From Adineta steineri (Eukaryota; Rotifera; Eurotatoria; Adinetida; Adinetidae), in the NCBI GenBank assembly GCA_905250115.1, contig CAJNOI010000088.1:298398-362397 (forward strand): a DNA stretch of 64,000 bases, written 5' to 3'. The notes beneath the pieces are model-generated. The model ran no database searches and was not told the origin of the DNA. It saw only the letters and a list, made by a program, of their open reading frames with translations. Positions within the stretch are counted from its first letter, which is position 1, and the number at the start of each line of letters is the position of its first letter. A program made the translations under genes and the position numbers. Of the stretch, positions 25,953 to 46,200 are shown one piece after another.

Positions 25953-27277
25953 TTAAAAATCGAGCCAAGCTTCTTTATTAGTTGAACTTAATAATTGCAT
26001 ATGTGTTTGATTAGCTACAAGTATGGTTCCATATTGATCAATAAATTCAAATTTTGTAGGTCTATAAATATTTGTAAATAATTGACCAAGTACATCACCA
26101 TTTAAATCTTTAATTTCCATCATTAAATCATCGTATAATGAATAATAACGATGAAATGGATCAAGTAATATTGGTAATTGTGGAATATCGCTTTCGAAAT
26201 TATGTCGTGATACAGCCCAACCTTCTTGTCGTTGTACATTTGCTTGTTTATTACCATGCCATAAAACAAGAATATTTTGACAAGCAACACCAAGAAAATA
26301 TGGTGCACCTAAATATGCACTTGGGCATGTATGAACTGAACCATGTGTTATTGATCCATCATTATCGACTAATGACATACGACACTAAAAACAAATAAAT
26401 AATTGAACTATATAAAAAAAATATATAGAGTAATAACATACTGAATGATCTTGTGGATCTAATTGTGTATAGATAATTTGATGTTGTGTTGTATTTGTTT
26501 CAAATTTTGTCCAACGTTCATTTATTAAATAATCATCATCATGTTCATTAATAGTAATACCTGTTCGTCGATCCGAACTAAAAAATAATCGTTCACCTGA
26601 GTGTGTATTCACAAGCATATGTTCAAGATTACGATTAGCATGATCTGTCCATGGATATTGTAAAATATTTTTTGTCAATAAATTTTTATTAAGACGTTCA
26701 ATAGGACTAATTTTTAATTCGTTTTCAACCCAATTACGTGTTACTTCAAGACAACGAAGACCATCTTGTAAATTATGACATGAACAATGATGATTTGTTT
26801 TACATGATTGAAGACAACGTGAATGACTTGGAATACAATGTGATGGATTTAATGTAGAACGAATAAATGATGCTGGGCATACACAATGATGTGAATTACT
26901 TGTTTTTACACAAGCTACCCATGGATCTACCTAGAAAAAGAGATAGTTAGATTGTTATATATATATATAATATTGAAATCAATTTAATTTTGACATACAT
27001 GATCTTTAGATGATAATCCTAAACTAGATTCGATTCGTTCGTCTAATAATTGACGGCATGTATTTCGTCGTGTAACTGTGATAACAAGAAGTGCCGTACC
27101 AATAATAAGAAGTGATACCAATAAAATTGGATAAAGATATGATGTCAATCGTAATAAACGAGGTTTAAGTAAATGTTTATCATCATTATAATCATTATCG
27201 ACATGCATTTGTAATTTTTTATCACCAGAAGACGACGACGGAGCAGGAGGAGGAGAAACGTTTGAATCCGAGGTCAT
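25953..27277 (-). CDS. Unrecognised type II membrane protein with Cys-rich ectodomain
   Basis: Exons 26999-27277, 26442-26930 and 25953-26384 join in phase 0 to give 399 aa. I do not recognise the family. A Pro/Ser-rich acidic N-terminus (1-45) leads to one strong hydrophobic segment at about 46-68, closed by ITVTRR. Nine cysteines lie between residues 100 and 153, including CVC and CSC pairs. The remaining ~240 residues form a mostly soluble domain with several Trp and aromatic residues, ending EAWLDF. With no signal peptide and basic residues on both sides of the segment, orientation is uncertain; Cys clustering favours the C-terminal part outside the cell. A frame-extending ATG at 27338-27340 exists, but 27275-27277 sits next to a better charged N-terminus. 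Confidence 0.82.
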
Positions 27278-30200
27278 TGTAAACGACTGATATACACACA
27301 CTTGATACGAATCGATACAAGAGAAAAATGAAATAAACAAATCTTTTGATATGCATTTAAATAGTATATAATAGAAGAAGAGCGACAGAGAGAGAATTAT
27401 AGACTATTTTGAAAATATACATAGAGAATCAACACAAAAGATGTTAACTGTTTACTAGATGAAATCCAGTTGTAAGTTAAATCGATAGAAGAAGAAGAAG
27501 AAGATAACAAAGAAAAAACGCGTGTTTCATATATTTACATACAAGATCGATATAACTGGAACTAATTAATAAATGTATGCTATTTATAAAAGAATAATCG
27601 ATTCAATGAGTTCCATATTTTATCAAAGTAGAATTTAATTTTATTGACTAAATATTTAATACTCCAATCGTTGTGTTAATAAGGCAAACTTTAATAATAA
27701 TTTATGACGTCATTCAAAACAAAAAAAACTAATATATATTTTTTGCCTACGTGCTTCTCTTTTAAAAAGAATAGTCAATCAATATTCTAGTCATTGTTTA
27801 TTTATATAAATTAAAGCATAAATAACCGACATTTTGTTTCTGATATAAATATAAGTCTTAATATTATGAATTTCCATTTAAACTAATCATTTAGTTATTC
27901 ACTGTCTTTTCTTTTTCTTATCTAAGCTTATTACACAACATTATTTCTGATTGAAACAAAGACTTAATTATTATGATAGTTTATAGACAACTAACGAATT
28001 CATGAGAATGTAAAATAGATGCTAATCGAAACGCATGAACAATCATTACATGACTTGTCAAACATATAAGATTGCTTAGGTTTCATATGGTGTTTCCATA
28101 TGTTCGCTGTCAATAATTCGTCGAGATACAAACGGATCTCGTCATCGTATTATAATATATATATATATCTATACAAATACATTTATTCGAATTGAAAATG
28201 GAAAATAATGTTAAGATGACAGATGAGAAAAAGAAATGTCGAGGTATTATTGATAGTCATTTGCAGAGAAATGAGAGATATCAGAAAATAAGACGATGGA
28301 TGACTTTTTACACGTCTTATTTCCGCTATCAGCAGCAATAGCAGTATTAGAAGAAATAATAATATGTATGTAACGAGTACTGTTGATTTGTTTATTCGAA
28401 TCTATTGCTCTCTCTGTCTCTATGTCCTTCCTTTTTTTTCTTCTTCTTCTCTTCATCAAACAGAGATAGATCTGGATCAGTAGATGATACATGTGTATCT
28501 CTACATATATGCATGATAGTTGTATGCTCAGTTGATAATATTTCGCGATTGACATTTTCTTTGCTCACATGCTTCTCTTTTTTTTCTCTTCTATTAATAT
28601 ATATATACATATATCTAGATACAACGATTTATTGATTCGTTGATATCTCTGTTTCTTTTACTGTTGTTCTTGTCACTGTTAACGACGACAATGATTAATC
28701 ATCTTGGTGAAGCAATAGGACCTTTGTTTTACTGAACAGTTGTCATTCTTGTTATTATCCCTGCGGCAAATAGTTTAGCGTTATAGTCTCATTGTGACTA
28801 TATGAAATATCGGAAAAAAAGAATCGTAAAATGTCAAGCTTCCCTTGATTCCTCTCCTTTTTTTTTTTCTTTTACTTAAAGTATAAAGCCTTTGGGTGTT
28901 TCACGTTCACATTCAAATGATGACAGATGACGATCGTCAAGGAATAGTAAATATTACGAAAAAAATTATCTTTTTCCTTTTTTTTTTTTGTATTCCTTTT
29001 ATCCGTTCTATCTTTTTGACACATTGAAAATGTGCATCTACGTTAATCAGTTGAAAGATACTATTATGCTCGAGAGTTCGTCAAGGTAGTACCGGAAAGA
29101 AAAACGACATTAACATCATTGTACATTTGTCTTCATTTATTTTTTCTTTGTATAAAATTCTATTCATTAAAAAAACTGTGACCTCGTTATAGGGAATATT
29201 CAATGCAATCATTTCCCACAAGTAGAATTGTCTCAAGGAGTCATTATTTCAAGTTACAAACAGATGCATCAACAAAACGTGACTATGTCATACTTAGTAG
29301 TGTTTTCTAATGCTTGTGCTTTTCTTCTCTTTTTTTTTCTTCATCGTCTTATCTTTCTCGCTCTTTTACTTAATAGTTATTCTACCATTACATCAGCCAA
29401 ACGAATGATGATGTTTTAGTAAATAGTTAGAGATTATCTTTTCTAGTAAAAACTTTCATGTTCATTTAAGAAAAATATGTCAGTATTAAAAACGTATGTA
29501 CTTTCATCTTTTTATTTTCAGCTTTCTTTTTTGCTTTTATATTAGCTCGTATTTTTGTTGTCTTAATAGACGGATTGATTGCTCGTTCATCATGCTGAAT
29601 ATTGATGATTAGAAACAGAGAAAAGAAGAAAGGGGAAAAAAAGCGGAAAGAAAGTAAAGATTACTTAGTTTATCGATCGAGTGTTCGACTCTTGATGTCT
29701 TCTTCTTTTTTTTTTTCTCTTTTTTCTATATTTCCTAATTAATAACGAGATGCAGATTCGATCTTCTTGTCTACACTACGACTGACTTTAGATTGTCTGT
29801 TGTGCAAATGTAAAGAAGTTATATTATCCAGTAGAGAAAGAGAGCATAAGTTCTTTGACCGAGACAATGAGTAAACATAGATAGGATTGGTAAGGTCATA
29901 CATGGATAATAGCTTATGTCACTTAATGTTCATTTCTTCATATAAATATCCATCTGGCCATTTTTACTATCTAGTCTGACGTATTATTCTAGTTTCATAT
30001 TGGCGACAACTGTTGATGTTTACTTGACATATTCTTTCTACCATCACTATCTCAAACATCGTTTAGAAAGATAAAAAAATCCGCAGATGTAGAAACAATG
30101 AATTGATAGTGCTTCGGATACTTTGATCAATGAAGAAGAAAATTGTATACAATTATTAAACAAATTGTAGTGTATATCATATAATCTTTCTTTTTTTATC

Positions 30201-31394
30201 TTCATATATTGTTAGACAACATTAGCTATTTTATTTTCAACAGCCATTATTTTAGTTTCATTTTAAATATTTGTTTTCCCGCAGTCATAATATTTTCTTG
30301 TAAAAAAAAGAATCCATGAATATAATGTTAATATCCCGGATTTTTTTTTTCATTATCTTTTTATATATTAAGTAATAATAGTTACCTGTGTAACGTCATA
30401 TAATAGAGCACATGTCAAATAATAAAAAGGTTGCAGTAGAATAGCAACACAAATGTCGATGATAATGATACCCTCTTTCTCTCCCACGCTAATCGTCTTG
30501 ATATGTGCCTATTCCGAAGATATATTCTTTTCGTTTTTTAACGCCTAACAATCATTGCTCAAGTTCTATTATGAGATGAATATAACATCTTATAAGCGAT
30601 TTACACTTCTCATCATTCACTGACGATGAGATGAGATGAGATGAGATGAGATGAGATCGATCAAAAAGATAGAAGTAAACACGTAGTGTATGCATGCGCA
30701 AGATATTGGTAGCGCACTTGCTTGGCAGTTAGTGTCACTATCTATAGGAGCCGCAGGAAGACAGCAGGAGAGAAAGAACGTTACCAAATTGAGACAAAAA
30801 AAGCGAAAGAGAAGGAGAGAAGAGAAGAGAAGGAACGATAGAGAGAGACAGGAAGACAGAATACAGTGTGGAAGAAGCACAAAGAATTTCATTAGTGACA
30901 ACGCGTAAGATGCGCGCTGCCAGTATTTATATGTAGGATCGAGAGCGATCGAGGAGAAAGCTATGGTATTGTTCGCATCTTCTCAAAAATGCGCAATTGT
31001 GCTTGCATGCGTTGATAATAATAAGACGACGGGGACCGAAAACAAATCAAATGTAGCTATTATTTACTGCGGTTCATTTGTTTATGTTTTTGCAAAAGAG
31101 AATTCTGACTACTTCTTCTTTTTGCCTGCTCTCAACTTCCATTCAGGATTATATTAATAGGTTCTTCTAGTCTATTTCCCTTTTTCTTTCTTCTTCTTCT
31201 TCTTCCTCCTATTTATTATCATCATTCTATTCAAGATAAAATAAATATAAAAAAAAAAGATGAACAACTAGATACCAATTTATTTTTCTTCTTCAAAGCA
31301 TACCTTTGTATGTCGACATTTATAGAATTTATCTAGTGCCGGTCTGGCTATTAGTCTTTTGCATTTGCTATTACTATTATTTAACACCGTCCGC
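27278..31394. other. Large gene-free region between divergent genes
   Basis: This 4.1 kb stretch separates the divergent starts of the membrane-protein and TRPC-like genes. It is rich in pyrimidine runs (for example 28857-28880 and 29704-29728) and TA steps, with a GATGA tandem repeat at 30624-30657. Short frames at 28247-28635 and 30617-31157 are low-complexity chance frames. A long regulatory region or untranslated exons of the channel gene are possible but not visible. Confidence 0.45.
30624..30657. repeat. GATGA pentanucleotide microsatellite
   Basis: About six to seven tandem GATGA units are visible directly in the plus strand. Confidence 0.9.
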
Positions 31395-38704
<7,310 letters not shown>

Positions 38705-39219
38705 TCATATTTAATTGTTCTCTAATATAAAAAATTTTGCACATATTTATATTCTTCCGTACACCTCTTCGTTGTTTTCTTGTTATTCGTCGATGTTGTT
38801 TCAGATGATGTAAGTTTTACACGCTTAAGTGCTTATGGGCTGTAGCAATGCATGGCCGACTAGAGTACGATTTAAGGATACTTAGAAACTTTTGATCAAA
38901 TATTTATTAACGATATGACATTGCTAACATAGATTTTCTAGTCTCATATTGGCCTACTTTTTAATATCGCTGTGACATTGTTCAAGATTAACATATTCTA
39001 TCTTATGTTTACAACTAAAATGCATGTATTATAAATCCCAAAGCTTCAGTAAATATTAATAGTGCACTTTTTATTATTAACGAATTAGGAAATGGAGCTA
39101 TGTGATAAAATTAGTTTCATAATAGAAGTCAGCGAAAAAACGCATTTTTATTATATTAGATTACTTCATCTTCGATGTTTTATTTTCGATTAAGTTTTAA
39201 TCTGAAATTTGTTTTTTAG

Positions 39220-39326
39220 GATATCTTGGATTGTTACGTATGGGTCGTGCACCAATGGCTTCTCCTGATCCACTTTCCTTAACTTCGGACGAAAGTTGTC
39301 AGACTCCTGATCTCGAACTCCTATAA
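39220..39326 (+). CDS. Candidate alternative 3'-terminal exon of the TRPC gene
   Basis: A strong acceptor (TTTGTTTTTTAG) precedes a 107-nt segment. Entered in the same phase as the annotated last exon, it reads 35 codons from the exon ending at 37817 and then stops (TAA, 39324-39326). The peptide begins GYLGLLRMGRAPMAS and continues with Ser/Pro/Asp-rich residues, using codons typical of the window. It would replace the 226-residue disordered tail with a short one. Other phases are also open for 16-20 codons, so splicing is inferred, not proven. Confidence 0.45.
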
Positions 39327-40069
39327 CTTCAATCCGATGCTTGTATTTTCTTTGTGATATGACATTTTCTTCTAACAACAGTATATTATTGTTTAAATGT
39401 ATATGCAACATATGATGCCTTAATTTTCCTCTATATACTATTTATATGTGTGCTGTGTTTCTCTCTCTCTCTTTTTTTCTTCTTCTCTTGTGAGTTGCCC
39501 ATTATCAGATAATGTATCCAATATTATAAGTATAGATCTAATATACATCTTATGTTGGCTTTTTCGTTCCTTTGATATTTGTATAGTGTTTTTTGTTTTC
39601 TTAAATTAACAAAAAAGATTATTTTCAAAATAAGGTTAATTCATAAACTCAATTTCAATCCTTTCAAAATATTTCATCAACGTTTCCTCAATTGACTAAT
39701 CAAAACGATGATAATCATCTACTGTAATAATTCTAAAAAAAGAAGTGGCATCGATGATCTGTGATATACTAGTGTATTGACCTATATGAAATACATCGTA
39801 CATTAAGTCTTTTAGAAACTATTGCGCAGCTAGATTTGCAATATCCTCAAATAGATTATAATTAAAAAAAATTAGCTTCTTTTTCCGATTTATCTTCACA
39901 TGATTTGTATCGAGGTCAAGATGATTCTACTCGACACTCTATTTTAAAATGAATCTATTTTAGTAAAAATAATGTTTATATAATGAAAAAGTACGAAATA
40001 ATTCCAAATATTAAATTCTTGTAGTTATAGATTTATTTCAAAAGAAAAGAATAATAATTATAACTGTTG

Positions 40070-40214
40070 TTAACGTTTGGAATTTGTGGGATTTTGATAT
40101 TGATGAAATATATCTATAAAAGGAAAAAGAATTCCAATTAATATAAATAAAATATATAGAATAGGATGTGTCCTTTCATATGGAAGTAATCGCTGTTTTT
40201 CTTTCACATTAGTT
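40070..40214 (-). CDS. Possible terminal coding exon with one membrane segment
   Basis: On the minus strand a 48-codon frame starts behind a weak acceptor (GAAATAG) and ends at TAA 40070-40072. It encodes a charged stretch and then the hydrophobic segment HPILYILFILIGILFPFIDI, ending in a basic tail. It has no ATG and its splice phase does not match the neighbouring secreted-protein gene. It could be an exon of an unseen gene, a relic, or chance. Confidence 0.22.
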
Positions 40215-40591
40215 CTATTTCATTGATATAATATAGATCAAGGCCAAAAAAATATATTATGATCTGGTTTGAAGAATTACTGAACCGAATTAAAAAAAAA
40301 GTTTATTATATTTTTTTTGCTCAAACAAAGAATATCGTGGTAGAGAAACTTTTGCGACTATAAACCATTCACACTGTTTTGTGCGTATGATTAAAAGTGT
40401 ACATTTAAACGGGTTTTTTCAAAAGTCAATCTGCTTGGATATTGCTCTAATCAATACTAAGTTTCTGTCTTTCTTTAAATAAATCGATTACAAATGAATT
40501 GTCTAATGGAAGAATTAGCCGATAACTATGATATTTCACTTTACTATTAATATTCAACAGTCTCATATACGATGTACTACTAAGAAAACTT

Positions 40592-41007
40592 TTAAGAATA
40601 ATTCAAAATTTTTTGCTTCCTAATTCTTATTATACAACGATAACCTCGTAATGAATTACCATAGTCTGTATTGTATTCATCAGCAGAACGACGCCAAAGT
40701 TTCAATTGTTGAACTGTATCATGATATAATTTCATCTTTTCAAATAGATAAAATTTATAAAAAACAAAAAAGTTATTTTTCAATCTTACTCGATCTACAT
40801 GTCGATCAGGGCCATTATTCATTACATGATACTTAATTGGACGTACTGGATCTGTTAAAATATCTTTTTTTTTTACATTGATAAAACATATCACATATAT
40901 ATAATACCTGATGAACCTCTATACAGTTGGTAAGCATTACAAGATGAGAATATAATGACAAGGAGAATAGTAAGAGACAAAATGTAATATTGACGATTTT
41001 CTGCCAT
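40592..41007 (-). CDS. Small secreted protein, candidate peptide precursor (gene A)
   Basis: Exons 40908-41007, 40790-40851 and 40592-40735 join with phases 1 and 0 to give 101 aa. The first exon is a clear signal peptide: MAENRQYY, a hydrophobic core LSLTILLVIIF, then SSCNA as a likely cleavage site. The rest is short and basic, with a dibasic site in KLWRRSADEY and a Tyr/Arg-rich tail (YGNSLRGYR). There are few cysteines and no membrane segment. The gene at 42857-43239 has the same three-exon plan, intron phases and WRR placement, so the two are probably old tandem paralogues. A neuropeptide or hormone precursor is a reasonable inference, but no known family matches and no Gly-based amidation signal is obvious. 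Confidence 0.7.
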
Positions 41008-42856
41008 TGATTTGTCGGAAAAGAATAGTAATGAATTTAGGATTTTCTAAATATGTTCTCTATTTAACATTAGTTTGTTTTCTAGACTAATAAATATGAT
41101 TGACATTAATTAGTTTACATTTTTCTTATTGCTTTTGACGTTTATATCGTCACGCAAACGTTTTTACACAAGAAAAAAGCATATTGAATTATGTAAAACC
41201 TTCATGTTTAATAACATGTGTCATGCAATATTATTTTGTGACAAATATATAAAACTGATAATTAAATTAACTATTTTTGAAGAAAAAGCAGAAGTTCTTT
41301 TCATGAATATTTAGCATATAGAAAAGTTATTTTAAGCATTTCAAAAGAAATGTACTTATTTTTTTCTATAATTAGTGCGTAGGATGTTTCAAAAATCTAA
41401 TTCAATGAGGGTACTATACAAAATATTTGTTGAACTGTTCGAAAGATTGACATATTATTGGTTTTATATATAATAAATTATATAACACTTCCATCTTGAA
41501 TTTAATTCTTTCAGATGAAGTCTGTAATAGATAGAACTACGTAAAATTTCTAATAATATCGAAGAAAATATGATGAAATGCTCATAATAGTTACTGTGAT
41601 TATTTATACAATGTTTCATTCTTTTTCTTAGTCAGATGTTACACACAATGTATCATCTATTACTACTACTATTACTACTTAATCATTGATTACATAGTGC
41701 GATGCGTCTTATTAAAACAATTAGAAGAGAAAGTTTTAATTTTCTTTGCTATCTGACGATTTCTGTCTCTTGATTTTCTTCGAGCTTGTGATCAGCGAGT
41801 TTGCGCTTCGAACTACTTGTTGATTATTGTCTCAAACTAGGTTTTAGATTCTCAAATAGCATATCAACGAATAAAGATCGTACAAGTCTTTCACAAAATG
41901 ATTGCATGATGATATGACTTCGATTTTACTCAAAATCTGTATACTTACTCCGTCATCAGTAGCTCGGAGATTCAAAGTTCATTTCTCTCAATGAGCTCGC
42001 ATCCTCTTTTGCATCAGTTTCTTTAAATAACATGCGAAGTATTCTAAATCTCCGATCACTTCCATATATAAAAGAACAGAGAGATGAGAACAAATACTAA
42101 AGAACGGAAAACTAGTCTGAGAGATCATTCACATCATCGTCAAAAGATGATGAAACGATTACTAAGAGCATTTATTAAAAGTTAACTCTCGATAGATGTG
42201 CCTATGTCAAAGAACTTTTCTAAGAAAACTGAACTATGCTGAATGTATTAAAACCGAAATTTGTCGTCAGTAACATTCTTGAGTTTGCATTCGGATTAAA
42301 CATGTGGTACTAATCTATGTCTACGATTGGATCGGTTAAAAAATTCTATAAAAACCTAAATCAAACTGAATAATATTTATGAGAAACCTCAATAGACAAC
42401 AACATTACAGATAATATTTTCTCCTCAAATGATTTCAGTTATATTTTAATCAACTAGTCAACGGATGAAACCTTAAAATTAACCCTTTGAGGCCCACTGT
42501 ACTATATATAGTACACTTTTTTATTTTTTTAATAACTCGTGAACGCTTTTAGATATTTGACTGCGTTTTTTTTTAATTTTATAGAGAAAGTTACGGCGTG
42601 TAAGTCTAGGTGAAAATTAAAACTGTTACAAACTCATTTATGCAATGGACATGATTATAAGCTAAGATAGTAAAATAATTTATATCAAATGAAGCTATTC
42701 ACTAGACAAGCCGTGGGCTTCAAAGGGTTAATAACCGAAAAGTTTAACAAAGAATAGATTCTATCATTCTCTTTGAAGAATTATTGAATTTGTATTAAAA
42801 ATTAAAATTTAGCAATATGATCGATATGATTTTATTGAATTCTATTAGAAAATCAT
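41008..42856. other. Intergenic between the two small secreted-protein genes
   Basis: AT-rich, with a piggyBac-like element at 42483-42727. I searched for a third paralogue on the minus strand and saw none. Confidence 0.45.
42483..42727. mobile_element. piggyBac-like MITE with TTAA flanks
   Basis: The ends are CCCTTTGAGGCCCA and TGGGCTTCAAAGGG, a 14-bp inverted repeat with one mismatch. TTAA flanks both sides (42479-42482 and 42728-42731), the target and duplication used by piggyBac elements, whose ends also begin CCC. The 245-bp body has no transposase frame. Confidence 0.85.
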
Positions 42857-43239
42857 TTATTCTGGCACTTTACGTAAAAACCATTTATGAAGTAAAAAGT
42901 CGTATGTAAGAGTACGTGATCGTCCTTTGTCTTTTTTCATTTTATCTGATCGTGAAGAAACTGATTTCGATTGACGACGCCATTTTGGATGATATTGTTC
43001 AATATCATCTTTAGCTAAAATCTATAAAAAAAATTCTTTATTTAGTTTCAAATAAAAATTCAAATATATTTACTGTTAATAAATCATCATTGACAAATTC
43101 TTGTTGAGATAAATCTAAATAAAAATAATATATATTTTCTAAGAAATTAATTTATATATTAATCGTTACCGATTGATAATGAAAGATTGATTGTAAGAAG
43201 AAATACAATAAATATGCTGGAAAATAATAGATATTTCAT
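42857..43239 (-). CDS. Small secreted protein, candidate peptide precursor (gene B)
   Basis: Exons 43170-43239, 43074-43114 and 42857-43021 join with phases 1 and 0 into 91 aa. The N-terminus MKYLLFSSIFIVFLLTINLS is a textbook signal peptide. A short acidic stretch follows, then YHPKWRRQSKS with a dibasic site, a very basic Ser/Lys/Arg section containing further dibasic pairs (MKKDKGR), and the tail LTYDFLLHKWFLRKVPE. There are no cysteines. Exon number, intron phases and the WRR placement about 14-16 residues into exon 3 match gene A at 40592-41007. The mature peptide may be the C-terminal basic/amphipathic segment. This is a candidate secreted signalling or antimicrobial-like peptide; the family is not recognised. 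Confidence 0.7.
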
Positions 43240-46200
43240 ATTATACAATAAAATAACCTATTCAATCTTGAAAATATATTAGAATTAATCTTTTTCTTGT
43301 TATGACTAACTTTTATAGACAAATAAAATAAAAATAAAGTGTTATTTGAAGTACTATTGTGAATATAATAAGTAGCTTTTATAGAAAATGGAAATATTTA
43401 TGATAATTATATATCATCAACTCTTTTAAAAGAAATTATTTGTCTACTCCTAGTTAGAAAGCTTATTAGTATATTTTTGCATGATATATTCTTTCTACCT
43501 GATGTATTAGATAATTTCTTGTTTAATAGGAAAACAAGACAAAGTTTATCATTCGTGAAAAGTCATAGACCAAAAAATAACTAATTGATTTCAAAACTTT
43601 TTTATCATAATGGATTATAGCAGACGCAGTAGAATAATAATACAATTAAAATTTATATGAAGACGATTTGTATTAGTAATGATTATATTGATCTAACGTC
43701 TATAACTAATAATATAGATAGATTTTGTTTTTGTATGACAGAGACTCTAAAGATTTTTGAATACATATTACGGTTCTGTAGTAGTGGGCGGTGAACGAAA
43801 GCAAATGTTCTTTTGTGTTTGAACAAAAAAACTAATAATAGTCGATACAATGTATAATGAAATCATTAGAAGTGATACTCTTTTTTGTAATATATCTATT
43901 GTTGATTTGAATAATAAAGAACAGGAAATTGATGTTTTAAAAATAAAATTACTCTGAATGTAGTTCTCGAGTAGTATGTTCTACATAATTTTCTATGATA
44001 TAAAATATATCATAACCCATATTAGTCTCTATTACCATATATATATATCTTACTAGTTATAAAAATAATAGATGAAATTAATGAATCACAATTTTGTGCT
44101 TTCGATGTAGATAAAAAGAGAACGATTAGAAGTTAACATGGTTTATTATGCACGTTTTACTTTCATGAACTATAATATTTACAGTCTATTAATTCAATTA
44201 AAAACACTTGCATTACCGCCTACGTCTGGTGTTTTTAGAATGACGTTTCAAGTCTCATATAAGAGTCTATTATGAAAATTCATGATGACGTAAATTTTTA
44301 ATAAAAATTACTGTTTTTTTTTGAGAAAACAAATAACATCAATATTTTGTCATACTATACCATTTAATATGTAGTCATGGTTTCCAATTGGGGGAGGCGG
44401 AGGACTGGGGGATCTAGCCTTCGCAAAATTCGAAAAGCTGTCTGTCTTTCTGCCAAAATTCTTAAAGTCTTGCTAAAAATTTGGTCAGAAACCTGGTTTT
44501 TATGCTATTTTTCCGTCCGAAACTCCAATAAAAACACTTTTTTGGGGCAAAATTCCGCAGAAAGTGTATAGCTTAAATATTTTCTACGTTATATGCGCCA
44601 GAAAACTATATGACGGCACTTTTTGGCAAAATTTCTGGACTTTCTGCCAAATTTTATCTCCCCGCACTTCTGAAAACAATCAGGAACCCTGTATGTAGTG
44701 CCAGATTATCAATTAGGCATAAATTATTTTCAACTCTCATAATGAAATATATCCTTCGATGGTTTAAAATTGTTTTTTTTAAATTAGCTGTATGAGTATT
44801 CAGTTCTATTTGGATACTATAATATGATAAAATTTGTTTTAATGTGTTGTCATACGGTGATCAAATCTATCGCTAAACCAGCAGGCCATTAACAAAAAAA
44901 TTCAAAATTTCTTAACTATTATAATATTATATAATAAAATGATTGATGTTGAAGTCAATTGAAAGGTAAAACGTCAATTAAAATATATGTATCAATAAAT
45001 ATCTTATACCATTTGTCGGACAAATCAATATACAATTATATGATATAATAGTTTTATTCAAAAATATTTAACTGAAATTCTTTTGCATTTATATCGTTGA
45101 ACTAGGCATTCTAATATTTTTATTCAAGAACTTTTCATGATAATTAACATTTGTAGATAACACAATATATGCCTTCAATTACTGACAAATTTTTATGAAT
45201 AATATCAAACAACGTATATTATTCATTAATTAGAAGAAGACGAGAAAAAAATAATGATGTATGTATATATTTTTTTTATATACATAAGATAAAAATCAAA
45301 ACATTTTTTATTCTAAACATTAATATTCTCCTAAATGTCATTAGTAATTATATTTATATTCCAAAAAAATATCCAATTAATTGTTGTCAAGGACATATTA
45401 TATTTTATGGTCTATCATTAACTATTTTTACAATTTTATTTTACTCATCATAATGATCATCTCATCTCATGGGTTAATTATGATTTGTATAGGCGGAGAT
45501 TTCGATTAGTTCAGCTATTGATAGAAATAAAGACAAACAGAGAGTACGATCGATATAAATAGGTTTGATAGATATTTATGATGGCATCTTTTTCACGACG
45601 AGTTACGCATGTATCTAGTCTGTTTTCAAGACAGAATATATACATAGATATGTATCAGAAACATGAGTTTGATGAATGTTAGTCAGCTGCTAGTTATATG
45701 TGTTTGTCGGCGACATCCTATCATTGAGTCTAGATATTCTTTTTTTCTTCTCTTTTACTCATAATTATAAATGAATGATAGAGACAATCATCGATCTCCT
45801 TTAGTGTCACATAGACATTTTTAAATGGGAGGATCTTGTCAAAGAAATGAACAGTTCTTTTCTTGTGTTATAATGAATGTATATGTGTTATTTAAGAATA
45901 ATTTTTGAAAAGGGATTCTTATTCTTTGAACGAGCGTTAAAATAGAATAATAATAACAATTGGATATAATCGAAACAAACTGTCGTTGTTATTCCGGCAA
46001 GTGTCTATCTATCCCAATGTATGTAACACCAATAATCATCCATCTGTCTGTCACTCGTTTCCTTATTTCTTTTCTTTTTCACATTAGATATGTGTTAGAG
46101 TCGGTAACGCCCACCCTCGGGCATACCTATATGGCTCATTTCTATCAAACGAAACCCGTTTCTTTTTCTTTCTTTTTTTTTTGCAAATGACCCAATTATC

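Larger units (their letters stand above)
38705..40591. other. Mostly gene-free region downstream of TRPC
   Basis: It contains the channel 3' UTR, a candidate alternative last exon (39220-39326) and a possible coding exon on the other strand (40070-40214). The rest is AT-rich with nothing recognisable. Confidence 0.45.

Noticed and set aside
28247..28635. Several overlapping frames on both strands
   Set aside because: They arise from a pyrimidine-rich low-complexity tract and have no splice-supported continuation.
40592..40735. Neuropeptide F/Y identity for gene A
   Set aside because: The tail vaguely recalls the NPF pattern, but the RPRF-amide end and Gly amidation site are missing.
44377..44795. 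Two plus-strand frames of 61-64 codons
   Set aside because: They lie in or next to the hAT-like element and do not resemble any transposase.
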